A stretch of DNA of 64,000 bases from Anaeramoeba flamelloides (taxonomy: Eukaryota > Metamonada > Anaeramoebidae), in assembly GCA_027625915.1 (NCBI GenBank), contig JANTQA010000063.1:4979501-5043500 (forward strand), read 5' to 3'. Below are positions 49,861 through 61,694 of the stretch, one piece after another; position 1 is the stretch's first letter; every line of letters starts with the position of its first letter. Under the pieces are notes generated by a model that ran no database searches, was not told where the DNA came from, and was given only the letters and a program-made list of their open reading frames with translations. A program made the position numbers and the translations under genes.

Positions 49861-49997
49861 ACAGGAGGTATGTTGTTGAATCAACCATCCACTTCAATAA
49901 TAATAATAATAAAATCATAGATTTTAATCAATTCTATATAAAATAAAATAAAAAATGTATGAAAGTGGAATTTGTAAAAAAAATTAAAGTAAAAAAC

Positions 49998-52900
49998 TCA
50001 AATTAGACTATTGAAGGGTTTTTCCCTTTCTAGGGCAAACATGACGTCTTCACTATCTACATTTAAGGACACAGATTGGTACAGTGCATTTCTCCCGTAA
50101 GAAATAATCAATTTTGAAGAAACGAGTCTGTAGCACACCTTTGAAATTAAATCGAAGGGGAGGGGTTTGTAGCTATTTAAGTTACAAACCTGGTTGTATA
50201 TTTGTAAAAGCTGGTTGAACTCAACGACATGTATGGAATATTTTCTAACCACTTTCAGTATGCTGACCAATAGCATTTTTTCATGGAAGGACAGGCTTTT
50301 AATGATATTGACATAGTTCGATGATAACAATTCGTTTGTAGCTTGTTGCACGTGAGACATTTGGACCTTGAATGATTTGCCTCTTTTCGCGGCGATTTCG
50401 ACTGCCCGTTGGCAAATTTCTAATGCTCTTCTGGCATCGCCTGAAACTGCGGATACCTTTCGTGCGCATAATTCAAGGGCGTCCTGTGAAAAAACTTTCA
50501 GGCCTTCGATTCTGGACTGTACAATTGTTTGGATTTGCTGTCTTGTATATGGCATGAATGAGATGAGCAACATCCCCATCCTCGATCGTACTTTGGGTAG
50601 GAATTTTTCTGGTAAGTCCATTGTATTGGAGATGGTAACAACAACTAGATTTGAATTTTGCAATCTTGGCCAATTGAAAATGTTATAGAGAACGCCCTGT
50701 GTCCTTGTAATTAGCATATCAACTTCATCAATTAATAAGACAATAAACTCTTTGTTTTGGAATTTTCTTTTAAATCTTTGATCAAGAAGTTTACACGAAT
50801 TACTGATATTACATCTTTTTATTTCTAGTTCATTTGCTATTTCGTGGTATAAGTGGTTAGGCGACCTTAATTTGGCAGAGTTGATCCCAACAAATCGGAA
50901 TTTTGGGAAATTTTCTTCTTTTCCTTTATTTTTTAGCTCTAGTATAATTTCTTGAACTGTGGCAGTTTTACCTGTACCTGGCATGCCGGAGATATCTAAA
51001 TAGGTTTTTTTTTTAAAAAATAAATTAAATCAAATTAAAAGGAAAATGAGACGATGACGAATTGAGTAAAATTGAAAATATTCTTGAAATATTTGGAAAA
51101 GTTTATTTTTTTAATTATTCTTTTTTTTTGGAAGGTGTATGATTTTTGATTTTAAATCTTTAATTTCACATTTTCTCTCAAAAATTGTGATGTTTTTAAA
51201 GTAAAAAATGGACAAATTTTTATTTGGGTTATATCACTTGATAGTGTTTATATGAGTGTAGTGGTATATATATATATATATATATATATACGTGTGTGTG
51301 TGTGTGTGTGTGTGTATTTATCCATGTATGTATGGATATCACTTTAGTACAATTTTTCGTTTTAAAATCACGAAAGACTTGCAAAATCGCGTTTTTTCGA
51401 ATTTTTTATATATTTTTCGTTTCATTCGATGTTTTATTTTTTTATTTTTTGAAAAAGTCCTTGAATTCTTTTGAAATCATACTTTTCGTTTCTGGGATCT
51501 AAAAAAATGCAAACAAAAAAAACAAAAAAAAAAAAAAAAAAACAATTACATACAGGTAGGACGCAATTGCCTAAAAAATAGCCTTGGAAAACAATGGGAA
51601 TTCGCAATTTTTCATTTAAATCGGAGTTTTTATATTTAAAACCATGAAAATAGTTTGATTTTCTATTTTGAAAACACCAAAACAATTAATTTAGGTTTTC
51701 TGTTTAAAACTCTTGAAAATTATAAACTCTTTAAACACGAAGAGAAAGAATTATTTTTTTTTTAAAAAAATTACTAGTTGGTTGAAAAGTGGTTAAAATT
51801 TAACTTTTTTACCAATTCCAAATTAGATCAGCTCACCTAATTTTTTTGTGTTTTAATTCCATTTACATATGTATATCAGGCAAACGAATTTTACGCGTCA
51901 CTCACGCGTGTAAAACGAGTTTAATGAAATCAAAAAAATCGTCATACCTGTGATATATATCCCTTAGCACCCCGTATTGGCCTAAATTTCGATCAAGTTT
52001 AAAATAAAAGATTTAAAATGATATTGATCCACTAATATATTTATTCTGTTATTTGTCTTTAATCCAGATTTGAATTATAATAAAAAGTCAAAATGCTTCA
52101 AAGATAAAGTCATTGTATTTTTTTTTGATATTTTTTTTGAAATTGAAAAAAAATAATAATAATTATTCATTTTTACATTTTCTTTAAAGATTTTTTTTTT
52201 TTTTATTAAATTTTTTAAATCAGAAATTTTATTTATAATAAAATTAAAAACTCAACACATTGGTTTATTATTAATAAATCAATATATTGTATTTTGAATT
52301 ATTATTATTAAAATAAATTAAATAAAAAAAGACAATACTGAGAAATTTTCATTTTTTTTTTTCAGACAAAATTTTAATAAAAATTGAATTAATAGAAAAA
52401 GGAATTTATTTTTTTAGGTCAGAATTAAAAGTTTAATCTGAACAATTTTCTAAAACATCAATTCAAAAAATAGAAAATACTTGAAAAAAAAAATCAAAAA
52501 AAAAAAAATCGTAAAATAATTTCATTTATTAAATTGAAATCAAATCAAAAAAAAAAATTACTTTTCAATAGATAAAGTAATCAACCCTAAATATATTAAA
52601 AAAAATATAACCAACTTTTGAATATTATTCAAAAGATAATATAATAATCGTCGAAACCAATTTTTTTTTTTTTTTGAATTTTTTTGTTTGTAAAAATTTG
52701 AAAAAAATCTTTGTGAAAATTGAATTTCTAAATCAATTAAGATATTGGAAAATAATTTTTGATCTATGGTCTCTTATTCAATAATATTGTTTATTTTATG
52801 ACTAGATTTTAAAAATTTAAAAATTATTAAAAAATATTAAAAAATTAAAAAAAAATCTCAAATATTCAGCTGACTCAAATTATTAGACAAATCGTTTAAA

Positions 52901-54873
52901 TTTAGACAATTGTGTGTTGAAAAAACTGACAAATTTTACAATGAAAAAAAATATTGTTTTTTTTTTTCAAATTTTAATTTATATTTTTTTTTTATTTTTA
53001 AATTATTTAGAATCAAAAATACGTGTTGCTATTGGTTGGTAATCAATAGATAAAACAAATTTTCTATGAGAAGTTGATATATTTTTTATAATGAATAAAT
53101 TATTTATCAAGTATTTTAGGTAGTGTTTGGGTACAAATGGTCCCAAAAAAATTCCAGTGAAGAATGATGTATTTAAATCATTAAAACTGAGAAGTTTCTG
53201 ATGCTTAGACAAACTTTTCAAAAAAAAAAAAAATAAATATTTTTTTTTTGACAAAATTTCAATATGAAAAATAATAAAATCCCAATAATTCAAGAAAAAT
53301 TTTTCAGATGTTTAAAATTTGTTTTCCAAGTTATTTTTTAATTGTAAGTACCTTTACAATTTTTAATTATAAAATGTTTCTTTCGAAGAAAATTGTTTAT
53401 AAATTTTATCTCTTAGAATCTTTTTAAAAGAATTCAAATTTAGAACATTATTTAAAAGACAATTAGTATATTTGGGGTTCTAAGGGATGTATGTATGTGT
53501 ACGTGCGTGTGTGTTATTTAAAAATATTATCATACAGCAATTTATAAGAATTCCTTTTTTTTATAAATATTTTTGATGTGTTTTATGTTTTGTTTTAATT
53601 TGTTTCCTGGCTTTATTTTAAATGATATCAAATTACTTTTCGTTTTTGTTTTCATTTTTATTTTGAAAGTTAACTTTCACCCTATAATCCAAATAGAGCA
53701 AAAGATTTTTTTAAAAAACAAAAAAAGAGCCCTAATTTTTGATCTTGTTTTTTTTATTTTACATTGGGAGTAAAAAAGTGAAATAGGAAAAAAGTTCAAT
53801 AAGATTTTTAATTGGGGAAATTACTGAAAATCCAAAGTAATAACACTTAATAAAAGATCAAATAAATGATCAAAGACAAAGCGAAGGATTCAACACAACA
53901 ATAATTTTTCTAATACACTTTCTTTTAATAAGGGGTTTTTCTTTAAATAATCCCCCATTATTAAAAATTTGCTGAAAAATTTGACTTTTTTTTTGATCCC
54001 CAAAACCCCAACAACGAATTTGATAAAATTGCAGATCTAAATTGTGTGTGTTGATCTGGTTGATAATAATAGTGTAATGAATTATTCTTTATCGTTAATT
54101 TGTTTCTTCTTTTAATTGATTTTACTTTTCATTTTTGAAAGGGTTTTCAATTACAAATTGTTTTTTAGTTTGTTTCCTAGATGTCTACAATTTTTTTCTT
54201 TAATGGCAAGCTCGGGTTTTTGGTTTTTAATTTTTTCAAAAAGAATCATTTACAAATAACCGGAATTAAAAAGAAAAAATAAAAAAACTTGAATAAGAAA
54301 AATTCAAAAGAGATTAATTACAAAGTGATCTCCCTTCTTTTTTTTTTAAAATTGCATTTGTCAAAAAGTCTAAAATTTGTTTCCTTTCGGTTTCTCTACA
54401 CGGTAAGCTTTCAGGTTTTGAAGAAAGCTATGGGGTTATTTAAAGATCAAAAATGGAAAAAAATATAATCGTTAAAATTTTTAATTGTTTCAAAAAAAAA
54501 TTTTGTTGTTTTTTTTGGAAAAGAAAAGTTTTACTTGGAGTTGTTTTAAAGCAATTTGAAAGTGATTTAGAGGCTTGACTAAATTTGGCTGTTTACTTTT
54601 CTTTTTTTCAAATTCTGAATCGGAATCGGAATCAGATGATTGCGTTTCAATTTCAGATTGTGAAGATGCTTTTTGTTGATAAGAATCAGAATCAGAATCA
54701 GTATCTTGAGAAGAAACCGATGATGTTGATGAATCAGAACTGCTTTTTCCACTCTTGTCTTCACTTAATGTTCGATCAATTGTAACAAGCGAACTCTTTT
54801 TTTTTTTTCTATTTCTTTTTTTTTTATTCTTTTGGTTTTGGAATTTTTTTTTATCTTTCGTTTTTGTTGACAT
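49998..54873 (-). CDS. ORC1: origin recognition complex subunit 1 (AAA+ ATPase)
   Basis: Orc1 is the AAA+ ATPase of ORC, which loads the MCM helicase at origins. Three exons on the minus strand: 54535-54873, 54322-54427 and 49998-50995, spliced in phases 0 and 1 to give 480 residues. Exon 1 is a disordered Lys/Ser/Asp leader (an SDSDSD run) ending LKQLQ. Exon 2 gives LSSKPESLPCRETERKQILD FLTNAI, the hallmark segment before the AAA+ fold. The exon junction restores SL|YISGMPGTGKT (Walker A near 152-159). LLIDEVDML (Walker B, near 235-242), TISNTMDLPE (sensor 1, Asn272) and RSRMG follow, then SGDARRALEICQRAVEIA and a winged-helix end to FALEREK. There is no BAH domain: the protein resembles a short Orc1, much smaller than human (861 residues). 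Intron 2 is 3,326 bp, far longer than most here. It starts at GTAATT (54321) and ends CTATTTAG. I am very sure of the family and fairly sure of the splice model, because three conserved motifs straddle the junctions. Confidence 0.93.
51265..51315. repeat. compound (TA)n(GT)n microsatellite
   Basis: About 13 TA units (51265-51290) run directly into about 12 GT units (51291-51315, with a CG at the junction), within ORC1 intron 2. Confidence 0.95.
53003..53293 (-). CDS. coding-like frame inside the ORC1 intron
   Basis: Up to 96 codons on the same strand as ORC1, ending TCTAAATAA. The last 65 residues (HQKLLSFNDLNTSFFTGIFL, then GPFVPKHYLKYL and DYQPIATRIFDSK) have a balanced composition and relatively low AT, unlike chance frames here. 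No family recognised. It could be an exon of a nested gene, a remnant of an element inserted in the intron, or chance. The upstream part is a poly-Phe artefact, so the true exon, if any, begins near 53220. Confidence 0.35.
   Translation of the reverse strand: MNYWDFIIFHIEILSKKKYLFFFFLKSLSKHQKLLSFNDLNTSFFTGIFLGPFVPKHYLKYLINNLFIIKNISTSHRKFVLSIDYQPIATRIFDSK
53930..54150. repeat. dispersed repeat R5, copy 2
   Basis: Matches 31320-31580 in the order GATCTAAATTGTG, TTGATAATAATAG, GAATTATTCTTTA and CTTCTTTTAATTGATTT, within ORC1 intron 2. It is heavily diverged. Confidence 0.4.
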
Positions 54874-56639
54874 TGCCTTGTGTTGAAAAAAAGATCAATT
54901 CAAAAAATCTAAATGAGAGAAAATGAAAAATTCAAAATTTATCTTCAACCAAAATGCCTCAAAATTTGTGTACACTTTTTGAACAACACTCTTTGGTTTT
55001 TTAAAATTACTTTTAATTGCAAAATAATTAGATCAAAATTTTCCTTCAGCTTTCCAAAAAAAATCACCACTCCCAAGAATTACAATAAACCACCAAAGTT
55101 CCCAATTCTCAAATGAATGAAATTAATAATTTAAGCTCGTTTTAAGAATTAAAAATTTGAAAAATCCCTATGATTTATAAAAACTGTGATTATGAAAACT
55201 GAATGAAAATTGTGTTCCATTTATTTTGCCACAAATAGTAATTTGAAAAAAAAAAAATGTATAAAAAAGATCAAAATATAATAACTTACCATTTAGAAGT
55301 TTTTAGAACTCAAACATAATGGGTAATTAAAAACACTTTTTGACTTCTTCATTTTTCTGAAAAGCTATTTCAAGTTTTGGGATTATAACAAATTTTGTTA
55401 ATTCCGAATAACTTTTAATATGTTTAAATAAATTTCAAAAATCACTCTTTGGTAAATGATTTTTTTTTACCCTTTTTTAGCTTTTATAACATTTTCAATA
55501 AGGTATTGAAAACATGTAATAAGACAAATATTATACCAGGATCTGAATTTTGAAAGGATAAGAGTTTTCAACTGAAACTTGCAACAAGTAATAAAATGAT
55601 TTATATGCATCAAAGTTTTGTTGATGTGTAAATGTTTTATGGACTATACTCATTTTATATTCTGTTTGAATTACATCAATTTTCAAAAGGATTTTTATTG
55701 ATTTAAAATACAGTCAAGTCTAGAGAACCTGGTAAAATTTACAATTTATATTTTTTTATTTTAATATTAGAAAAAACATTTTTACTACTAATCAAATTAG
55801 AAATTTTACTGGGAAAAAGTTCGAAAACCAAAATTCACTATCCGTACGAGCTGTCGACTTTATATTCAATTATAAAAGAGTTTATTACAGTATTATCAAT
55901 ATCTTTTTGAATATTGTAAGAAATCAGTCAGACAAGTGACAAACAAAAGTTCTTTTATATTTACACGACTTTGCTAAAAATGCATAAAATTTTTGGTATC
56001 AATAATTTTTTTATTAATTTTCATCTAAATTCCCTCAAAAAAACATAAATTTAATTATTATAGCTTTCTTTTAATTGAAAAAAAAATAAAATTCATGATT
56101 ATTTACTATGTATTATTGTTCGGCCACCAGAGAACATATTAATCAAACTACCCAGAATATTATTGGAAGTTTTTAAAAATAATTATATTACTGAAATTTT
56201 ACATTGTTTATTTTTTAACAAGAGTTAAAAGGTTCTTATAAATGAGGTGAAACATATCGATATTTGCTACTTGGAGTTTTAGTGTATTAAAAAAATCAAA
56301 TAAAATTAAATTTTACTTAACCAAATATTTTAAAGTAGAGAAATTATTCAAATTATCTTAATAGAAATTCTTATTTTATGAATAAAAATAAATCACAATT
56401 TGGTCAATTGTGTAAAATTTATCAAGATTTCGATTCCATTGAATATTTGTATAAATTTCTCTGGAATTGCCCTGCCTATGAAAATAACGATAAAATAGGT
56501 ATTTATAAAAAAATAAATTAATTTTTCAATTATATTACAAAATTGTAATATTTTAATATAATTAATAGACATATTCAATATCTTTCTTTTATCTAGTAGA
56601 GAATAAAAATAGGTTTTAACCTTTTAAAAAAATACTAAA

Positions 56640-57010
56640 TTTAAGTTTAGGAATTCGGGAAGTATCGTCAAGTACTGTCAAGTACCATCAAGTACCTAAG
56701 AATGCTCAGCTTTTCCAGAATTCAAAAGAATTGGACAAATTCTTTGATTTTATTCAATTCGTTTTAATTCTGGAAAACCTAACTAAAGTGTTTGTCAAGT
56801 GTCTTTGAGTCGTAGAGGGCCGTGGAGTGCCTAGGTTTTTTTTTTTTTGATTTTTGAAATAAGAAAAAAAATTCAGAAATTTTCTTTAATTTCCAAAATT
56901 AAAAAAAAACTCAAATTATTTTTCTAGGTTCTCCAGAATTCAAAATAATGGGGCCAAATCTCTGCTTAACTTATTTCTCTTAAATTATGGAAAACCTAAT
57001 GAAAGTGTAT
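56640..57010. repeat. palindromic-unit cluster P5
   Basis: Contains tandem CGTCAAGTACTGTCAAGTAC and CATCAAGTAC, then CCAGAATTCAAAAGAATTGG with its inverse through a TTTGATTTTATTC centre, then GCCGTGGAGTGCCTAGGTTT. The TCAAGTAC tandem is a local expansion of the motif seen once in the other clusters. Confidence 0.6.
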
Positions 57011-57827
57011 ATGTTTTTTTTTAATTATAGAAATTAAAATAAAACATAAAGTGAAATAAGAATTATTTTAGAATCCTCCTTTAAATTATAATAAAAAAAA
57101 AATAAAATTTTTTAGAGATAAGGGAAAAAATGATCTCTTAATTTAAATATTTTTTTAGATAAAATAGTATTTTTTCCTTAATAGTAATACTTTTCCAGTG
57201 TGTATAGATTGTAAAAAACTTGAAAGTAATGATGATTTAAAATTTTGAATGTAACAAATTCTTTTGAATATACCGTCGAAGTTGGTTTATTTCATTATTT
57301 TTTTTAGAAAAATCATTTTTAATTTTCTTCTTACACTTTCTTCCTCAAACCACTTTTTTCTATTTTAGAAAAAAGAATCAAATATTATTAAATATATTAA
57401 ATATTTGATAAGTTTCCCACCCCCTTATGGACATACTAGAAAGGTAAACCAATTAAGGAAAAAAATCCAATTTATCAAAAACACTTTTAAAATTAAGAGA
57501 TCATTTTTTGGGTTTGTGTTAAAATAATAGAAAAGACAGAAAAATGTTAAAACCGATTCTCAAAATAACTATTTTAATTTAATTTGATAAGATAAAAAAT
57601 AACAAATCAAAATATATCGTCAAATTGATTTTAACAGCAGAATAGTACCAAAAGGAAAATTTGGATAGATATTATTTTTCTTATTTTTTAGGTGTTCAAT
57701 GAAGATATATAAATCTGAAATTACTCAAATAAGAAAAAGAGCTACTGTTAAAATCTTAAAACCAATTTAACTAAAATGGAAAAAATCAGAGCAACAAATA
57801 ATAGAAAAAATTCAATATTATTATATT

Positions 57828-58333
57828 TATAAAGTAGTAAAAAAATACCGTTTATGAAAATAATACCGAACAAGATTTTTAATTGTAACTATTAGGAAAA
57901 TTGATGTGTAATTTCATTTATTTAGATTCAAATCCTTTTTTTAAGAATCAAAATTTTAAAAATTATAACTCATCCACTTATTAGAACGATGATTAACGAA
58001 ATCACACTTGTTCAATACAGCATTCAATCAATCAAAAAAACCAAGAATAAAAGTTATCATTTTCCAAAACTCTAGCAAACTTCTATAAAACTCTATTGTT
58101 TTTCAAAAAAAGTTGATCTACTTAGGCTATCAAACAATAACTTGAGTATTCGAGATACACCCTGCTTTGGTGAACTTTATTTAGGTTTATTACTTGTTTC
58201 ATAAAAAAATTGGTTATTTATAAAAAGAACCTGATTGAAAATAAATGAAATTAAACAACAATTTTCCTAATATTCACAATTAAAAATCTTGTCCTGGATT
58301 TTTTTTCATGTTAGGTATTTTTTCCCTGCTATA
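57828..58333. mobile_element. MITE family 2, copy 2 (about 500 bp)
   Basis: Same orientation as 12010-12513 and similar throughout. The inverted ends carry AACAAGATTTTTAATTGTAA near 57870 and TTCACAATTAAAAATCTTGT near 58272, with TTTTTTCCCTGCTATA at the right edge. It lies about 350 bp before the BRAP2-type gene and has no coding capacity. Confidence 0.75.
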
Positions 58334-58679
58334 CAATTACAATTTCCTTATTTCTCTTATTTTTTTACTTTAATGTTTTGAATTCTATTTTGATTCTAAT
58401 GATAAGTGTAATTTTTGTAAATGGTCATTATTTTAAAACAAACAAAAAATATACTTCAAAATATTATTTGAAATTTCGAACATTTAATAATATTTTACAA
58501 TTAAAATTGATTTGAAAAATTTTTTCAGGAAACCAAAGAAAAGCTCAATAAAAGTTAATTGCGTTTAGTTTTGAATTGATCCTATTACTTTCAAAAAAAA
58601 AATAATAGAAACAAAGCTTGATGATATAAATTACTTTTCCAAAGATCCCTTATCCCAATGAAGAAAGACTGAAAAATAA

Positions 58680-60313
58680 ATGAGAAAATGGTTGTGTAAA
58701 GGACTTACTTTTAAGAAAAGAAAAAAAAATGAATTGTTTCTTGAGATTCGTAGTAATTACTTGTGTGTTATGAGAAAAATGTTCCACAAAAAGATCATTT
58801 TTTCAATTTTTATGTTTAAAGTAGTTTTTAAACAAACATCGTTACCAAATTATCAAATTGGTGACAAATTTGAAGAAATTGAAGGCAATTTCCATTTTAG
58901 GCCGATCTTAAATACGTCTGAAAAAACAACCAAACTACTCCAATTGACAACTTCGCTTGCACACATTTCCACTCTTCTGGAGCGCCACTCTGAGCAACTA
59001 TTTTTACCACCAGAGCGAGGCCCCGTTGTAGTTATCCATTCGATTCCTATTAGATTAACGCCCAATGAATTTTTACATTCTATTCCCGGTTTTAAAGAAC
59101 AAATAGACTCCACTTGTTTTATACAAACACATCTAAACTACAAATATTTTGGGTTTATTCGTTTTAAAGAAATAAAACAAGCCGACGATTTTGTAAAAAA
59201 AATGAATGGGAAATTATTTGAAAAGAGAATATCGAAAAGGGAAGAGAAGTGGAAAGGGGAAGAGGAAAAAACAGGATTCTAAATACAAAAGAAAACCAAT
59301 TAATCAATCAAAAATTATGGGTTGAATTACCATTATGCCCAAGTTGTTTTGAAAGATTAGATCAAGAAGTAGTGAACATCCCATACAACTGGAACGTCGA
59401 AAAGCAATTTTCAAAAAGGGGGAAATGGGAGGGGAACCGATGTGAGGTATGTGAGCATTGTAAAGAATTTAGCAAAGAGCATACTGAATTCAAAAAATTT
59501 TTAACAATTAATTGCGAATACTGTTCCTCGAAAAACGATCTGTGGGTTTGTTTAATATGCGGAACAATAGGCTGTGGGAGACATAATGGTGGCCATGCAT
59601 ACCAACACTTCCAACAAACGTCTCATTATTTCACAATGGAACTAAGCACACAGAGGATCTGGGATTACTACACAGAGACCTATGTCCACCGCCTGATCAC
59701 GGGGCCAGATTGCGACATTTTGATCGAGTTCCCCCATAAGAAGGCGCAAGGTAAAAAGAATTATCAGTCTGTTGAAGAAAAAGAAGAATTTTATTCTGCT
59801 ATTATCCAAAGCAAATGCGAATCCTTGGCAAACGAATATGAGTATATGATCAGTAGCCAATTAGAGGAACAAAGGACATTTTTTGAAGACCATATTATGA
59901 CAATCAAAGAAAAAATTCTTAAAAAGCAAAAAATTGAAAGGCAAAGAATCGAAAAGAAATTTAATCTTGTCAAAAACGAAGAAAGAAGGTTCAACAACGA
60001 AATGAAATCTTTACAAAATAATAGAACAGAAAACCTAACGTTGAACCAAGAACTTTGCAAAAAGCAAAAGAACCTGGTCTTAATTAAAGAAGAATTTGAA
60101 ACAAAACTTCAAAATAAAGTCTTGGAACAACAGCGCGAAATACAAGATTTAAAAGAACAAATCAGAGATTTGAATTTCTTCTTAAAAAGTCAAATTGCAA
60201 TACAAGAAAGCCAAATAAAGGATGAAATCAAAACGGGGAAAATAATTATTTCAAAAAATCAGAAAAAACGATCAAGGAATAGAAGAAATCGGAGAAATAG
60301 AAGGAAGAATTAA
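58680..60313 (+). CDS. BRAP: BRAP2-type protein with degenerate RING, UBP zinc finger and coiled coil
   Basis: BRAP2 (IMP in animals) is a cytoplasmic Ras-responsive E3 ligase that restrains the MAPK scaffold KSR. The order here matches the family. An RRM-like BRAP2 domain (about residues 115-185) includes VVVIHSIPIRLTPNEFLHSI and YKYFGFIRFKEIKQADDFVK. Next come ELPLCPSCFERLDQE, a UBP-type zinc finger (CEYCSSKNDLWVCLICGTIG, CGRHNGGHAYQHF) and VHRLI. A long coiled coil follows (QLEEQRTFFEDHIM to QIRDLNFFLKSQ), then a basic tail. The RING keeps its first CPSC pair and the last CEVCEHC, but the middle Cys-x-His-x2-His-x2-Cys ligands are gone (YNWNVEKQFSKRGKWEGN), so it is probably not a working RING. 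The reading frame changes by -1 between 59222 and 59279, in the linker before the RING. A 26-nt GT..AG stretch (59249-59274) would restore the frame, but an indel is at least as likely. The first 55 residues are poorly conserved, so the start could be a later ATG. Confidence 0.85.
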
Positions 60314-61394
60314 TCCATTTATTTTTGTTTATTAATTATTTTATTGATTATGATCAAAATTGCTTTATTGTGGATTTTTGATTTATTTTATAATGTCTTA
60401 ATAAACTTTTTTTTGAAAATATAATTTATTTTAATTTTTGTCAGAAATTTATAATCATCTTAACAGGCCTAAAATGGGGGGGGGGGTATTTGTAATTTAT
60501 ATGAAGAATTAATATGGAACATAAATATTCAAAAAAAAATGAAAGTTTTATTAAGGGTCTTGTTATAATGGTGAAAAATAATTTTTTCAAATGGAAACTT
60601 TTTTCCAAATTTAGTATTTTTTATGGGTGTCTATTACCAATAAAAAAATAACCAACCTGGGATATACAGTCAATCTCTCTAAATCGACAATGAAAACCAA
60701 CAATATTTTTTAAAAAAAAACACCAAATATTTACATTCAATTTCTAATTTGACTAGTTGAAATTTATTATTTTGAATACAACAATGTTGTTTCAAAGTGC
60801 CACCCCTTGGAAGACTTTTTGAAATTTCGACAATTTTTTACATTTTCTTTTTAATTTCTCAAATGAGTTATTTTTATTTCTAGAATGTTATAAAATTCTT
60901 ACTCTATTAAATTTAGAGAGTTATAAAATAACCAAAAATTAGATTAAATAGAATTAAATTGATTTTTATTTTTAAAAGTGGGTGGTTTGTTTGAAAATGG
61001 AGAAAGTTGAGCGTTTGTAAATATAAAATAAGAAACAATTGGATTTTTTTTGAAAATGAGAATATTTTTAGAGTTTTTTTTTTGTTACTGTTTGTGAAAA
61101 AATGATAAATAGGGGGGGGGGGTTAATCTCTGTTTTTAATTGATAATCTTAATAGAACTGAAACCTGAAAGCAAAAAGATTGAGTCAATTAACAGAAGAA
61201 ACAAATTAACTTCAAATGTTAATTGGTTATATTATTTTCAAAATCAAATAATCAAAAATTTTTAAATCTCCTTTTTTATCCAAATTTGATAAGTGTATTG
61301 GAGATCTCAGAAAAGTATACAATTTTTTATACAAATTTTTAATTATATCAAACAATTTTTTTAATTAAAAAATCGATTAAAGAAGAAGTAATTG

Positions 61395-61690
61395 TATCAA
61401 ATTTTACTGCTGTTCCAAACTACTCTGAAATTAATTTAGTATCAAACTTTGATGTTGATATATATATTTTTAAATTGTTGAATATATGAATCAGAAAACT
61501 TATATTGAAAATATTTTTTCATAAATAAGTTGATAGGAAAAATAAACTTATGATATGATCAAAAAAATTGATTCTTTTAGAAGTAAATCAATTTATGTTT
61601 TCAACTAATTTTTTATGTTTAGTGTTATTTCGGGTTCTGAAAATTTATTTTATGAATATCAGAAAAAATTCTTGAATATTGGCTCATGTA
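61395..61690. mobile_element. MITE family 3, partial copy
   Basis: Starts GCTGTTCCAAACTACTCTGA and continues through AACTTTGATGTTGATATATA, CTTATGATATGATCAAAAAA and CAGAAAAAATTCTTGAATAT, matching the left three-quarters of the full copy that begins at 61695. It lacks the right terminal repeat. Confidence 0.6.
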
Positions 61691-61694
61691 AATA

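Larger units (their letters stand above)
46564..49997. other. 3.4-kb region between convergent genes
   Basis: Lies between the 3' ends of the 923-residue gene (+) and ORC1 (-). It holds a possible small exon at 47126-47311, repeat R4 copy 2 (47610-47892) and palindromic-unit cluster P4 (49670-49860). The rest is homopolymer-rich with nothing I can name. Confidence 0.55.
50996..54321 (-). other. 3.3-kb second intron of ORC1
   Basis: Bounded by a phase-1 donor GTAATT and the acceptor before YISG. It contains a TA/GT microsatellite (51265-51315), a short palindrome with two ACGCGT sites (51889-51914), a coding-like minus-strand frame (53003-53293) and repeat R5 copy 2 (53930-54150). A 13-bp inverted pair, CCCTTAGCACCCC at 51961 and GGGGTTCTAAGGG at 53474, might bound an inserted element. 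Confidence 0.75.
54874..58679. other. 3.8-kb intergenic region upstream of ORC1 and BRAP2
   Basis: ORC1 and the BRAP2-type gene are divergent, so both promoters lie here. Contents: a TACAGTCAAGTCTAGAGAAC stretch at 55711 that resembles a lone Tc1/mariner-type end, palindromic-unit cluster P5 (56640-57010) and MITE family 2 copy 2 (57828-58333). No coding region is supported. Confidence 0.55.

Noticed and set aside
51434-51870. Apparent alternative first exons for ORC1 (a short MELKHKKI start and a spliced GYFLGNCVLP piece resembling a BAH domain)
   Set aside because: The LPCRE-containing exon at 54322-54427 joins exon 3 in phase and carries the conserved sequence, so these pieces are not needed.
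51889-51914. Two ACGCGT sites in a small palindrome, reminiscent of the yeast MluI cell-cycle box, near ORC1
   Set aside because: The ORC1 start is at 54873, so the sites lie deep in intron 2, not in the promoter.
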